Assembly: GCA_963281155.1 (NCBI GenBank) | Contig: CAUJLY010000001.1 | Coordinates: forward strand, 8,866,001-8,930,000 | Length of the DNA: 64,000 nucleotides | Source of the DNA: Rhabditophanes sp. KR3021 | Lineage: Eukaryota > Nematoda > Chromadorea > Rhabditida > Alloionematidae | Reading direction: 5' to 3' | Translations under genes and position numbers: made by a program | In this document: positions 50,617 to 62,493 of the stretch, in pieces | Layout of the letters: every line of letters begins with the position of its first letter | How positions within the stretch are numbered: position 1 is the stretch's first letter | Notes under the pieces: generated by a model | What the model was told of the DNA's origin: nothing | Database searches by the model: none | Seen by the model: only the letters and a program-made list of their open reading frames with translations

Positions 50617-53185
50617 TTATTGAACTGGGGCAGTGGCGGCAGCAGCAGCAGCTGGTGGTGCGGGCCCGAAGCTACCGAATCCTGGAATATTCAAAGGTTG
50701 AAAGGCAGGGAGAGTAAATTGAGTGGCTGCATGCATTGCTGGAGGTTGTGGGAGTGCGATTGGGGCTAAGGTGGGATGAGTTGGAAGGGGAGCCATGGTG
50801 GGGAAAGTAAATGAGGGTTGTTGGTTGTTGTTGACGTTTCCTCCATGTTGTTGGAATAAGTTGAAGTTGTGGGGAGGGAAGGTGTGTGGGGCGAAGGTGG
50901 AATGAGGTGGGAAGGTGAAGGGAGCCATTGTTGGGAAGGTAAAGGGTTGGGCTGGAGCTGGAGTTGGGTGGGGAGGGAAGGTAAAGGGGTATGGGTGGGT
51001 GTAGGGTTGTTGTTGGAGTGGGACGGGGGTTTGGTAGTTTTGGTTGTTGTTTGTTTGTAATTGTTGATTGTTGTTTGTTTGGAATTGTTGATTGTTGTTT
51101 GTTTGGAATTGTTGATTATTACTTTGGAATTGATTAGGTTGGGGCTGGGAATTGGTTTGGAATTGTTGATTATTAGTATTTTGGAATTGTTGATTATTAT
51201 TTTGGAATTGGGCTTGTTGATTATTAAATTGCTGTTGTTGGGGTTGGGTTTGAATGTGTGGTTGTTGGTTAAACTGCTGGGGTTGGTTGAACTGCTGAGG
51301 TTGGTTGAATTGCTGAGGTTGAATTTGGGCTTGATTTTGAGCTTGATTACCTCCAAATTGTTGTGCTTGCTGCTGCGTAGCAACTGGGGAAACAATTGGT
51401 TGCATATTGTTGTTTCCTACGACTGGGACAGTTTGTTGAGCGAATTGTCTATTTAAATTATTGTTATTTACAACAACCCCTCCGTCGCTTATTTGGATTG
51501 ATGAATCTTCCTTTTTCTTCAAATCAACTTTGGCCGTTTCTTTTCCAGCAGCATTGTGAGCGATGTCAAGTACTTTGATGATCTCATCCGGTACTTCTTC
51601 CTCCACATTTACCATTGGCTCTGGGGGGTCTGGGAGACAATTCATTCTGCGGACAGTAACTTCATAGGCGATTTTGTTTGATTCAGCATCAAATACTTTC
51701 TTGACGTTGGCAATAAGATCGAATGAAATTTGCCTTCCCCCACGGATAACTTCCCCTCCTGTGATGGCTTCTCCTTTTGAGACAACAGTTGTTCCGACCT
51801 TAATAATTTATTTATAAAGCTCCCATTAAATTATCAACTTACTTCTTGCGAATATTTCAATCCTTCGAAATAACAACATTGAAGAAGGAGTGGTTGTTTA
51901 TTGTAATCTACATATTCAATTCCAGAAACAAAATGATTTTTCTTGGCACAAGAAAGATCACTGAATGTGCCAGTACAGTTAGCAGCAAATTTAGGGACTC
52001 CACCAGTGGAAGCTGGTCTCTTGATGGCTCTGTCTCCTTCTCTGAAGAAACCGTCCTTCTCACCATTGTCGTCACTCAAAAATTCAGAGTCATCTTGGCC
52101 ATCTGGAGCTTGCATAACACACGAAGGTTGAGCACACCCTAATATACGTTATTAATGATTGTAAATATAATGAGTGTTGTCTTTTAATGAGATATTGTAA
52201 AAGTGTCTTTTTTAATAAATTGCTTCTTCATTTATAAAATATATCAACTCAATTTTACCGTTACCACAAAACACAAGTTAGATAATGCTGGAAGAGTCAG
52301 AGGAAAAATATGCTCCAGAGAATAGTAAACCAAGCAGAAGCTTGCCTTTGACAAAATGTAATGCGATGAAACCAGAAGTAGATGCAAAAGGTAAGTATCA
52401 ACTATCAATCTTAATCAATTAAGATGGCAAGCAATTGGATGCTAAACAGTCGATTAAGAAGCTAAAGGATGTTCTTGGGAAAACTAACTAAAGAAAAGCA
52501 TGTTAATGAAAGCAGCCATTCTATGTCTTGTTAGACATTCCGGCAAACGTTAATTATAGATTGTTGTCTTTCGAACAATTTATGGGAGCTATTATCTTTG
52601 CGGTATTACAGGTACCATGCAAAGAAGATTTAAAACACATCAATGGGATAGTCAATTTTATTTCTCTAGGTTCATTCCCTTGAATGCCAAAGAAACCAAG
52701 ATTAGGGATATTTTGCAGGGCAAGAGGCAGTTAGTAGCAATGTATCTTGACGACTTAACATGCAATAAAGTCTTAGCTTATGAATGTGCTGTCATACTGG
52801 ATCTTCAAGATGTATTAACCTAACATCGATGCATCCAGCCAATCGAATCAAGTAATGCTTAGGAAATATCCCACTAAGGTTAAAGAATCTCAAAGATTAT
52901 CTTTGGAAAAATCCACTCGGCTCGAAAATATATTACTTAATTAGTGTTCTGCCTAATTTTGTCATCTGATCCCTTTTCCAATAAATGTTTGTTTTTAATT
53001 TTTGATCGTTCCCTTGATTACCTAAAATGAAATATTATTAGATGAAGACAATAGAAAGTCGTACCTAATACAGGTGCTCCATCACTTAAAACTTCGAAAC
53101 TAAATGGAACTCCATACTTTCCACAGAAACTAGCAGTTGTCAAAGACAAAATGGCCGACAAAATTGCGACTGTTAACTTTGTCAT
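50617..53185 (-). CDS. Hedgehog-related (Warthog/Quahog-type) secreted protein without Hog domain
   Basis: The three exons are 53185-53065, 52138-51843 and 51798-50617, in phase, giving 532 residues. The signal peptide (about 1-19) leads into the N-terminal signalling domain of nematode hedgehog-related proteins: CGKYGVPFSFEVLSDGAPVL, then GCAQPSCVM, FFRE, a Cys-containing core (SCAKKNHFVSGIEY, LLLQCCYFEGL) and the closing YEVTVRRMNCLPDPPEP. The rest is a low-complexity tail: Gln/Asn-rich repeats, then Pro/Phe-rich repeats (FTFPTMAPFTFPP), ending Ala-rich. The self-cleaving Hog domain is absent, as in some C. elegans wrt genes. These proteins act in cuticle and moulting biology. The first intron (52139-53064) carries a possible relic gene on the plus strand. 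Confidence 0.85.
52285..52953 (+). pseudogene. Possible nested gene or relic in hedgehog-related gene intron
   Basis: On the plus strand an ATG at 52285 opens 35 codons (MLEESEEKYAPENSKP...), with a GTAAGT donor and a possible 33-nt intron. A further 22 codons run to a stop at 52491. Further protein-like stretches follow in other frames: one with NVNYRLLSFEQFMGAI near 52550-52610, one with KETKIRDILQGKRQLVAMYL at about 52690-52750, and one that ends at a stop near 52953. Frame does not carry through all of them, so either it is decayed or my junctions are wrong. No family is recognised. The composition is clearly more protein-like than the intron flanks. Confidence 0.4.
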
Positions 53186-54449
53186 ATCTAAAAATATGGA
53201 ATGAAAATGACCTAATAAGCAAAAAAGAAACAATAACCAACAAAGATAGTATTATAATATCCAAATTATGACCGAGATTAGTATATATATAGAGAGAAAA
53301 TTAATAAGATATGATCATGATACAATCGAAAGAAACTTAGTTGGCAGTGGCAAGTGGGGATATTTGTTTTTTCCCGGTGAAGATGTTTATTATATGGCAA
53401 CAAACCGGATTTATCAATAAATTAAGTTTGTTGATAAGATGTGTATGAGTGATAAAGGGGTTGAACTAAAAAGTATGGATATATCTTTGTTTACTTAGAT
53501 AAAGAAAATTGTCTCCGTTTTAAATAATATCATAAGTGTCGTAAATAAATGTACCATTTTCGAACCAATTTAAGACATCATTATTGAGGTAAAATCCAGA
53601 TTTGGAATTTAATTTTACCAATTTTAAATAAAGAATCAAAGAAGTTGTGTACTAAGTATACAGGTTAGGTAAATTTTGTGATTATGGACAAAAGAAAGAA
53701 AGTTTAACCAACTTTTTTGACTAATCAAGTAACAAATTTGTAATATAGACTTTTTACAGACCTACTATAATTTTAATGATATATTTGGTGGAAAATGATC
53801 CAAATGTAAATGATCCATCCATCCTAATATCTTTAAATTCGGTCATAGTGATGGTCACTTATTGAAAAGTTGTTAGGTCGGATAATATATATATGAATGC
53901 CACCAACTTTTACCACATACCATTTCTTTGCTTTGTTTATAGGGTAAGTAAAGTCGTGATCATAAATTCCATCTAAAGTTGTTTGATTCCTTTTTTTAAT
54001 ATAAAGATGGATGTGTGTGTGATATGGTTGTTGCGTTTATTAGTTACAACGTATCTTGGTTGTCAGTGTGCAATAAAGTATATTCGCGACTCTAACGGTT
54101 AAGAGTTCGATGCTTGTTCAGTAATATAAAACACAGATTGGACCATTTCAATGGTTTAATTTGCACCTAATTGCTGATATAGTAAAAACCATTCGTATTT
54201 GATGCAAAATGGAGATATTCTTGTGGATAGCTCCATAAAATGATTCGAAACAATTTTTTTCCACATTTGACATACATTTGGTTAATTGAAGACCTGGTTT
54301 TAAGGAAGTGAAAGTTGGTTGAAGGCAACAGAATTAATGTTGACGTATGCGTCGCTGTTGTTTCAATTATGTTGTTAATTGAGAAGATAGTTTAAAGGGG
54401 TCAAAAAAAGTGACAATCAAGTTTTGACGGATCTAAAAGATGTCGTTAA
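53186..54449. other. Intergenic region upstream of the hedgehog-related gene
   Basis: About 1.3 kb, AT-rich, between divergent genes. No coding signal was found. A tRNA-like string near 54100 lacks the paired arms. Confidence 0.4.
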
Positions 54450-54795
54450 ATGGTCTTTTCCTGGTTAAAAGATTACTCCTTAAGTCTTGAACAGATTTTT
54501 TTAAAAACTTGTTTCACTCACCATTCTAATGTCACATTAATTCAATTTATTTTGTACGTTCGCACCATGCTCAGAAAGAATTTAACCAAGGTGATTGTTT
54601 CGGAAGAGGACGTTGTCGAATTTATGAAAGAAATGGAAGCACAAGGCAAAGAAGTAACTTAATTTTGTATATTCTTTGTTCTTAAAGGTATTTTAGGAAA
54701 CTACCAATGCCACTTCACCTGAACACGGTAACGATGGCAATGAAGTCGCATCTAAAGAGAAACAAACAGACACGGTCCAAAACACAAAGAAGTGA
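54450..54795 (+). CDS. Small acidic-tailed protein, unknown
   Basis: There are two exons, 54450-54653 and 54697-54795 (43-nt intron, GTAACT...TTTTAG), in phase 0, giving 100 residues. A hydrophobic, aromatic first half is followed by a charged helix (LTKVIVSEEDVVEFMKEM) and a polar tail. The second half, with its clean splice junction, is the best-supported part. The first 40 codons look less protein-like, and the true start could be the Met at about residue 41 or an upstream exon. No domain is recognised. It converges on the next gene with 60 bp between stop codons. Confidence 0.45.
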
Positions 54796-54855
54796 CACCA
54801 TCGAAGGCTGCAGATTTATTATACTTATTTAAAAACGCTTGTACAATAAAATCAT

Positions 54856-55403
54856 TTATTTTCTAATTTTACTTGGCTGTCCATTGTCCTCATCTCCGCA
54901 TTTTCTTTTTTGGTTCAAAGTAATGGTGGATGTGATTTGGTCTTGATTAGTATCATCCAAAAGGCGCTTGGTATCACCTTCACCTTGATCAGTACTGTCA
55001 TGCAAGGCTATCAGGTCACCATCTGGAGTTAAAAGGATAAATTGGTTCATAGCTTCTTCTGATCCAAATTCCATCTCAATTCTTTTAGTCCCTTTTTTGA
55101 CTTTTATATATTTAGGCAAGACACGATTTTCTTTGGTGTTCTGACTTTCGGGACAATGATTGCATTTTAACTGTTTGCTTATTGCCGAGTATTGTTTCCC
55201 TAATCTCTTGATTTCTTCCAGTAAAATATCCTTCTTTCTTCTAAATTCATCTGTTTTGACTATCAACGTGTGGTTCATAAAGTTAATATCATCTTGAGTT
55301 AGGATTACTCCCTAAAATACAATAATTATCACTTTATGTTGCTTGATACATTGTAACTTACTTTTTGGTCAGCGTTCTTAATTTTGTCTGCTGCCTTAAT
55401 CAT
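54856..55403 (-). CDS. Small coiled-coil protein with basic C-terminus, unknown
   Basis: There are two exons, 55403-55362 and 55311-54856 (50-nt intron, GTAAGT...TTTTAG), in phase 0, giving 165 residues. The N-terminal third is a charged helix (EFRRKKDILLEEIKRLGKQY) likely to be a coiled coil. It is followed by a CxxC pair (CNHC), a beta-like segment (YIKVKKGTKRIEMEF), and a tail with basic clusters (KRKC, KIRK) that may direct nuclear import. I do not recognise a family. The first exon is needed to give a natural start, since the longest single frame begins in the middle of the helix. Confidence 0.65.
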
Positions 55404-56099
55404 TGTCGTTTTAGTGGTAACTTATCCAAAGAGATGATTGCGTGAGATCAGTTGGCGCATTAATATGGTGTCGAATAGAAATGGCTTGGTAACATGTGTA
55501 TTAAAGATCATTTTTGCTTGTCAAACATCAACAATCAGATTGAACAATAATGCAATCTAAAATTTAATATTAAAAGCTTACCAAATGATGATTGGATTAA
55601 TATTGAAACAACTTTTGACATCTGGACCCCAAATTATGTATTAAAGTGAACGGATAACTAAAAAGCTTTAAGACTTTTCCAAAAATGCACATTGAATTTA
55701 AAGAAAAATTGCGGTACATTGCATAATACACCAATCTACAGCATTAAAATAACTTATATCTAAGCTTTTAACGACATACTGAATATTGCTTGTAATTTTG
55801 ACAAGATAATGAATATTCTTTTGTTATTCGCAACATTCACACTAAGGCAACCATTTAATCGTAAACTAACAAATTACATCCAAAACAAACACAACTTCCT
55901 ATTTACCAGGTTGATATTTTTATAATGAGATCAATTGATACAACAACCAAATAATAAAATGCTCATAAATTATGTTTTTATGTATACTACATCATTGATT
56001 ACCATCTATGTCGATGACCTTTTTCCTTTTAAACAAAAGTTAGTAGAATATGTTAGTCATTATTGATAGATTCTTTTTTAGTTTTCTAATTTTGCGAAG

Positions 56100-57755
56100 A
56101 TGGCTTTGACCAAGGAATGTATTGCTTATTTGCTGGATACGGAGGGAAGTGAGCTTAAGTTTATAAAGAATTTTATTGGGAATAAATTTTATGATACTAA
56201 AAAGCATATTGTTTCGGAAAATCCTGCTACTGGAAAAGGATGGATCAATGTTCCGGATTCGCATCTAATCGAGGCTAATATGGCTTGTGATGCTGCTTTC
56301 GATGCTTTTAAGAGTTGGTCTAACACTAGTATTGGTGAAAGAAGTAGACTCCTTAACAAAGTAGCAGACATAATCGAGGAAAATTTAGATGGTTATGCCA
56401 AGATCGAATCTAAGGATCAAGGAAAACCAATCGTCGCTGCGATGGGAATGGATATTCCTAGAGCTGTTCATAATTTTAGATTCTTTGCATCAGCTGTTTT
56501 GCATCACGTAAACCCATCCTCGACAGTCGACACTCCTGTAAGATCAATTAATTACGTCAAAAGTGATGCTATCGGAGTAGCTTGTTTGATTTCACCATGG
56601 AATCTACCTTTGTATTTGTTGACTTTCAAATTAGCTCCAGCCTTAGCTTGTGGAAATACAGTAGTTGCCAAGCCTAGCGAAATGACTTCCGCGACAGCTT
56701 ACGTCCTCGCCCACACCTTCTTAGACGCTGGTTTTCCACCCGGCGTAGTAAATATCCTATTTGGAAACGGGCCAAATGTCGGCGAGCCCATCCTCACTCA
56801 CCCCAAAGTCCATTTAATATCGTTTACTGGTTCAACTGTTGTTGGCAAGAAAATAGCTGAGCTCGCAGCACCTGCCGTTAAGAAAGTATCCCTTGAAATG
56901 GGAGGAAAGAATGCAGCCATCATTTTCCCTTCAGTCAATATCCAGAAGATTGCTCCAATCATTGCTAGGTCGTGTTTCTTCAATCAAGGTCAGATTTGTC
57001 TGTGTACATCGAGACTTTTGATCCATGCAGATATTTTTGCTGAATTTGTTAGGGCATTGTCTGATGAAGCTGAGAAAGTAAGTGTAGTAACAAACATTTT
57101 CATATAATTTCGGTTGTTTTTAGATAACTGTTGGCGATCCCGAACAACCAAATGTTTGTGGAGCTTTGGTTTCGAAAGTACACTTCAACAAGGTAGCCTC
57201 GTATATCAAACACGCAGAATCTGCTTCAGATCATGTTATTATTCGTGGGGGCATCAAAACCTTCCCTAAAGGACACAAATGTGCTGATGTGAGTTGATAA
57301 TTTGAATTGTCAAATGTATTCCTTTTTACTTATTTATCTCCTTCCAGGGTTACTTCATCTCCCCCACCATCGTAACCTGTCCCATCGATTCAAAACTAAT
57401 GCAGGAGGAAATCTTCGGACCCGTAGTTTGTTGCATTCCCTTCAACAACCAACAAGTAAGTAAACAACTCTCATAAACAACATCACTTATCCGTACTCTC
57501 TACTTAAAGGAAGCAATTGATATTGCGAATGACACAGCTTATGGCTTATCAGCAACAGTATGGTCTACAAATACAGATGAACTCCACCAAACCGCCCATC
57601 AACTACGTGTAGGAACTGTATGGCTGAATTGTTGGATGGTTCGTGATCTAAATATGCCATTCGGTGGAACAAAAGAATCGGGCCTCGGTAGAGAAGGAGC
57701 CCAACACTCAATTGACTTCTTTACAGAGCAAAAAAATATATGTTTAAAGTTTTAA
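56100..57755 (+). CDS. alh-9: Aldehyde dehydrogenase, ALDH8A1 class (2-aminomuconic semialdehyde dehydrogenase)
   Basis: The four exons are 56100-57077, 57124-57288, 57348-57455 and 57510-57755, all in phase 0, giving 498 residues, a normal family length. Motifs include ESKDQGKP, ISPWNLPLYLLTFK, AKPSE, FTGSTVVGK, the catalytic Glu in SLEMGGKNAAI, the catalytic Cys in NQGQICLCTSR, and EEIFGPV. The C-terminal NCWMVRDLNMPFGGTKESG and GREGA...DFFTEQK are typical of ALDH8A1 rather than ALDH1/2. The enzyme oxidises 2-aminomuconate semialdehyde in tryptophan (kynurenine) breakdown, in the cytosol, with NAD. The C. elegans member of this class is, to my knowledge, alh-9; the symbol is given on class membership. 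Confidence 0.88.
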
Positions 57756-60700
57756 TTATTTACACATGTTCTAACAAAAATAATAAGACTACATTATTGG
57801 TGTTATATATTGGAATGATCAATTGTCTTTTACACGCAACCAACAGTTTAAAATAAAAAAAGACAAAACGACGCATCTTGACGTACCTTACAACATGTCC
57901 TTCACTTAATTTTCCTTTTATTTCAATGTTGCATGCAACATTTTTGTATTCAACTTTCACACAAAAGTCTCTGCTCCTCTTAATCTGTTTCTTTTGACCA
58001 ATTTAAAGGAAATATCCTCATTCAAATAACACATTTTAATACACAATCTTTCTCATTTATAACTAACAAAAGTCTTGTGATTTCATCCACCACACCATAC
58101 TTTACCTTAAGCGTGTAGTGCGTATTTTTTGTTAAAATCATACACAAACACTAAAATGTATTGATATGTGCATATTGAATTCTCTTTTGTCTATTTGTGA
58201 CTACACCTTTACTCTGATTCATTTCCTCACAAAAAATTTAAACATTTATTTTATCATCATCCACCAAATATAATCAAACATATTAGACCTAATGAATCAT
58301 CTCCCCATTTCTTTGTATCTTTTTCCCCACCACACCACAAAACAATCGCTCTTTACCTACGAAGTATAGAAATAATATTGAAGTAGATGTACATTTAATA
58401 ATAATCAAAAGAGCCCAACTTTCTTACTCATTATATACCCTCAAACAAATCGTCTTAACATTGATATATGTCCATCTTGCCTCGACTTTGTCATTTTTTA
58501 TCACTAAACACAGAACCTATCACATTTCATTTTACCTTAACCCCCGATCAATTGCCACAAAATTAGGTAAGGTTTTGTTGATAGGCTCTTATTTTGTCAG
58601 CATATAAATATAGGGTATATAAATGTATACCAACAACAACGTTATTTGTCTATACTCACCACTATTGTTCTCTAATTTTTTTAATACCTGTTTACTTTAA
58701 ATTAAACATTTTTATAATTTGTTATAAATATTTAAATATAAGTAGATATCAAAAATGTTTATAATAATGTGGTCCAAAAAGTTGAGACAACAAAATAGTG
58801 GTATCGGTGTATGTTTTTGTAGTTGTAGGAATAGATATCAAAAGTTGGTAAAGCTAGTTTGTGATATGCTTTGTTAGTTTAATCAGTTTGATAAGTAGAG
58901 ACCTGTGATCATGTTTTATATTTAAATCAAAAGAGATTATTAAAAAGTTTTGGTGGTGATGGAGTTTATTAAAATTTGTTTGCAGGAGATATATTAAAAA
59001 TACTTGAAGGAGAATAGCCATCAAACTTAATTTGTCTATTGTTTAGACTGAGACGTTGGATTGTTTCGAGCAGGCGTGTAAATATAATACATTCATAATA
59101 TTGTAGAAGCTTTTAAACGAATCGAAGTTGTATGACTCATTTTTTAGTTATCTGCCTGTTATTCATCAGTTATTGCACATTATTAGATTACAAAACAAAC
59201 GACACATCATTTTTAAATATTACCCATCATTTATTTTTTGATTAATTTACTTATATTCACTTACCAAATAACTATTACCATCATCCATTAGCTCATGTAT
59301 TTATAACGTTGCAAAGTCTTTCAGCTAACATAAAATTCTTTGTAAAGACCAGAATTACTCGTTTCACTTAATAATATTTAACAAAAAAGTTAATGTTAAT
59401 TAGTCTAAAAAATTTGATCAATAAATATTAATTATTTACATCTCCAATCTTCTTATCAAATAATAAATCTATGTCAACAACAATTTTTAACCCTCTCTTA
59501 CTAATTTCTCCTGAACTCAATACTTTTTCGTGAATTAATGTATAAATGTGTGTCTGTATTTAGTTGTGTATTTATATGCATTTATTTATTTTGCTGCCCA
59601 TTTGACATAAATAATAATAAACGTCTATTAGATAAATTTTTTAGATGGCTCAAAAAGACGGGACAAATTAGTAACAGCTGACTTTTATTTGTTAGAGATA
59701 AGATATTTTTTAATTATGATACTTAATTCCTTACTAGACTATTCAATTTTTATCCACCATTTCTTTTACAACCATCAAAGCACTTGCTTCAACTATTATA
59801 AATCAAAATTACCAAAAATGGTACTAAAACACAAAACTATACAAATTTTATAAAATTTACAACTCCAAGCTATATAGTCATACTTTACTAAATATCTATC
59901 TATTGTATGTTATTATTATTGTTTACAATCAAATGTTCATGGACTTTGATAACATACACCCCATTTTAGTTAATCTATTCTATAAATATAAATGAAACAT
60001 GTGTGAGGAAAGCTCTTTTGTGGGTTTAATTAATTGATGGATTTATTTAGATGGTAATGCTTAAATGACCTTTTCTTAATTTGGGTTAGTCTTTATTAGT
60101 TTGTGTCGATATTCCTCCATTTTGTTTAGTGTTCTTATTGTTTAATATTTCCTATGCTTAATGTCGTTTAATATTCCTTTATGTTGATCGTTAATGCACT
60201 TCACAAAATTGTTAGTAATAATTAATATGACAATGTGTGTGATTAAATAAACAAAACTAACAATCTTCAAAAGCGAGGAAACTCTTTTAACTTAATCTTT
60301 AAACAAAGTTGATCGGACAGATTAAATGTATATAAAAAATTAGTTAAGAATATGTTTGAAAGCTTACTCAGGATTCAACCCATTACTTAACCTTTTAATA
60401 TTATGTCAAAAAGGGAAGAAGGAGAATGAACTTTTTCCTATACGACAATATGCATTTTTACAATATATTTATATATCGAAGCCCTATCTCTTTCTCGCCT
60501 ATATTCAATATTATAACGCTTTGTCATATCATCATTGATGAACTCATTTTCCTATAATATCAATACCCAACGAGTCTTCTTTATATACCCTTCTTCTCCT
60601 CTTCAAAATGCACCTTATATCTACTTAACTACTTACAGTTGTGTCATATTATATCCAATTTAATCAAAAATGTACCAACTTTGACACTGAACCAATCAGA

Positions 60701-62493
60701 TATACTTTGATTGTGCAAACCTTAATACACCATATATCACCACTACTAACGAAAATACTTATTCATATACGTTAATTCCGATACATTACTTCACAATATA
60801 CTTAATTTCATATTATCTAATCTTCTTCCTCCTATTATGACAGCTATTTTCAACACAGAATTATAAATAAATATATACTAACATCAAATAATAATAGTAT
60901 GTATACTTATTTGATCTGCGTTTGGGTTTATGATCATCTTAACTCCTAAAATAAACATCTTTCTAAAATGATTTGTTTTAACATTTGGTGGTGATATGAT
61001 CACAGCAAAATAAACTCTGATCCATCTTCGTCTTTTGATCTTATATTTAATGGTAACATTTCTTTTTATTAATGCCATTAAACTTCGCATTTCCTCACAA
61101 ATATATCTTAATTTTGGTAAAGATACATATAATTAATGTCCGTTCAAAGACACATTAAAAGGGGCAAATGACCCGGACAGTCTATTATTACAATATAAAA
61201 AACTTATTCGTTTAAATGATACCAACAATATATACTGTCTAATGTATTGTACATAGATTCGATTCATTCACTATCATACTTCCTTTCTCAAGTCCCATCA
61301 CCACCATATACAATAATATCAAAATAAAAGGGATACATTTGGCCATGACTACGTATATTTATTTCCATTTTTTATGGCTAACAGACCACAGCTCTGTCCA
61401 ACCCTCTAACTTCAGGCCAAAACCTTTTACTACTAAATAAAAAAGCAAGAAAACAGTCTCCTCTTTGTCCCCACTCTTTCCCCTCAATTCACTTAATTGA
61501 CCTTTCTCTTCACCACCAAACTTGTTCCCTACTTCTCTCCACCATTTTGGTGATAATAATAAATACTTTTGAGGCAAGGGCCAATATATATCTATCTATT
61601 TAGACCACTACACTCGTGCCCTTTTAAATTAAACTTACATTGCTTTCGGCCATCAATAACTTCTACTTATCGACAAATGCCCCCAAAATTCATCCTTAAT
61701 TGCTTTTGTCTCAACACCATTTTAAATGGAGAAAAGATTTACTAACAAGGAACTTTGTTTTTTTTACTCCAACACCACCTATCTTTTCAATTAAATACGT
61801 TGTGTGGTCAACTATTCTACCAAACATAATCATCGCTAAACGTTTCCTTCTAAATAAAAGAGATATTCATGTCATTTTGTAGGCGATTTGCCAATACCAC
61901 AAACAAATGTGATTAGTACCTGCAAATGAGACATTTTTTGCTTGTGTTACTAGTCATATTAATTACATTCAGCCATGGTCCTTTTGCCACACCACGGCCT
62001 AGTGTCTTTTTTCGCAAAAGCTGTCTTTGGTAATATACCATTATACTAACTACTGCATTCAATTAGTACAACTACTTTTATAAGCGTCTATTCCTTATGT
62101 TTTGTCTCTTAATTACACCGAATTGATTTTACTTATGATACTCTATTTGTTATTCTGATGAGGGATCCTTTTTTATAAAGTTTTTTACCACACATTTAGT
62201 TCTTTTAAAATGATTGATTGCTATTACTAATTAAATGACCTCATCAAAACAAAATTAGCCATCCCCTTTAATGTCCAAACAAATAGAACCTTTTTTAATT
62301 AAAGTGGCGTATAAATAATAAAGTCATTTTACTCATAATTTGGTACGATCTTTCAGAAATACAACCTACCACTCTATATTCCATCAAATTTGTATTTAGA
62401 AACACCAAACAACTTCCTTGCTGCCTCCCAAACAAATTAGGTTGAAAGTCAGTAGACAGATTTGTTTTAAAAAAGAGTAAATAACCTACTACC
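57756..62493. other. Long gene-free region between ALDH and F-BAR genes
   Basis: About 4.7 kb, AT-rich throughout, with short pyrimidine-rich stretches. All open frames are short and low-complexity. It should contain the promoter of the F-BAR gene. I see no RNA gene and no inverted-repeat element. Confidence 0.5.

Noticed and set aside
50869..51456. Leu-rich plus-strand and extra minus-strand frames over the Q/N-rich tail
   Set aside because: Antisense and shifted frames of a low-complexity exon; no independent support.
54060..54125. tRNA-like string with a GAGTTCGATGC T-arm
   Set aside because: No matching acceptor stem or D-arm, and the B-box fits poorly.
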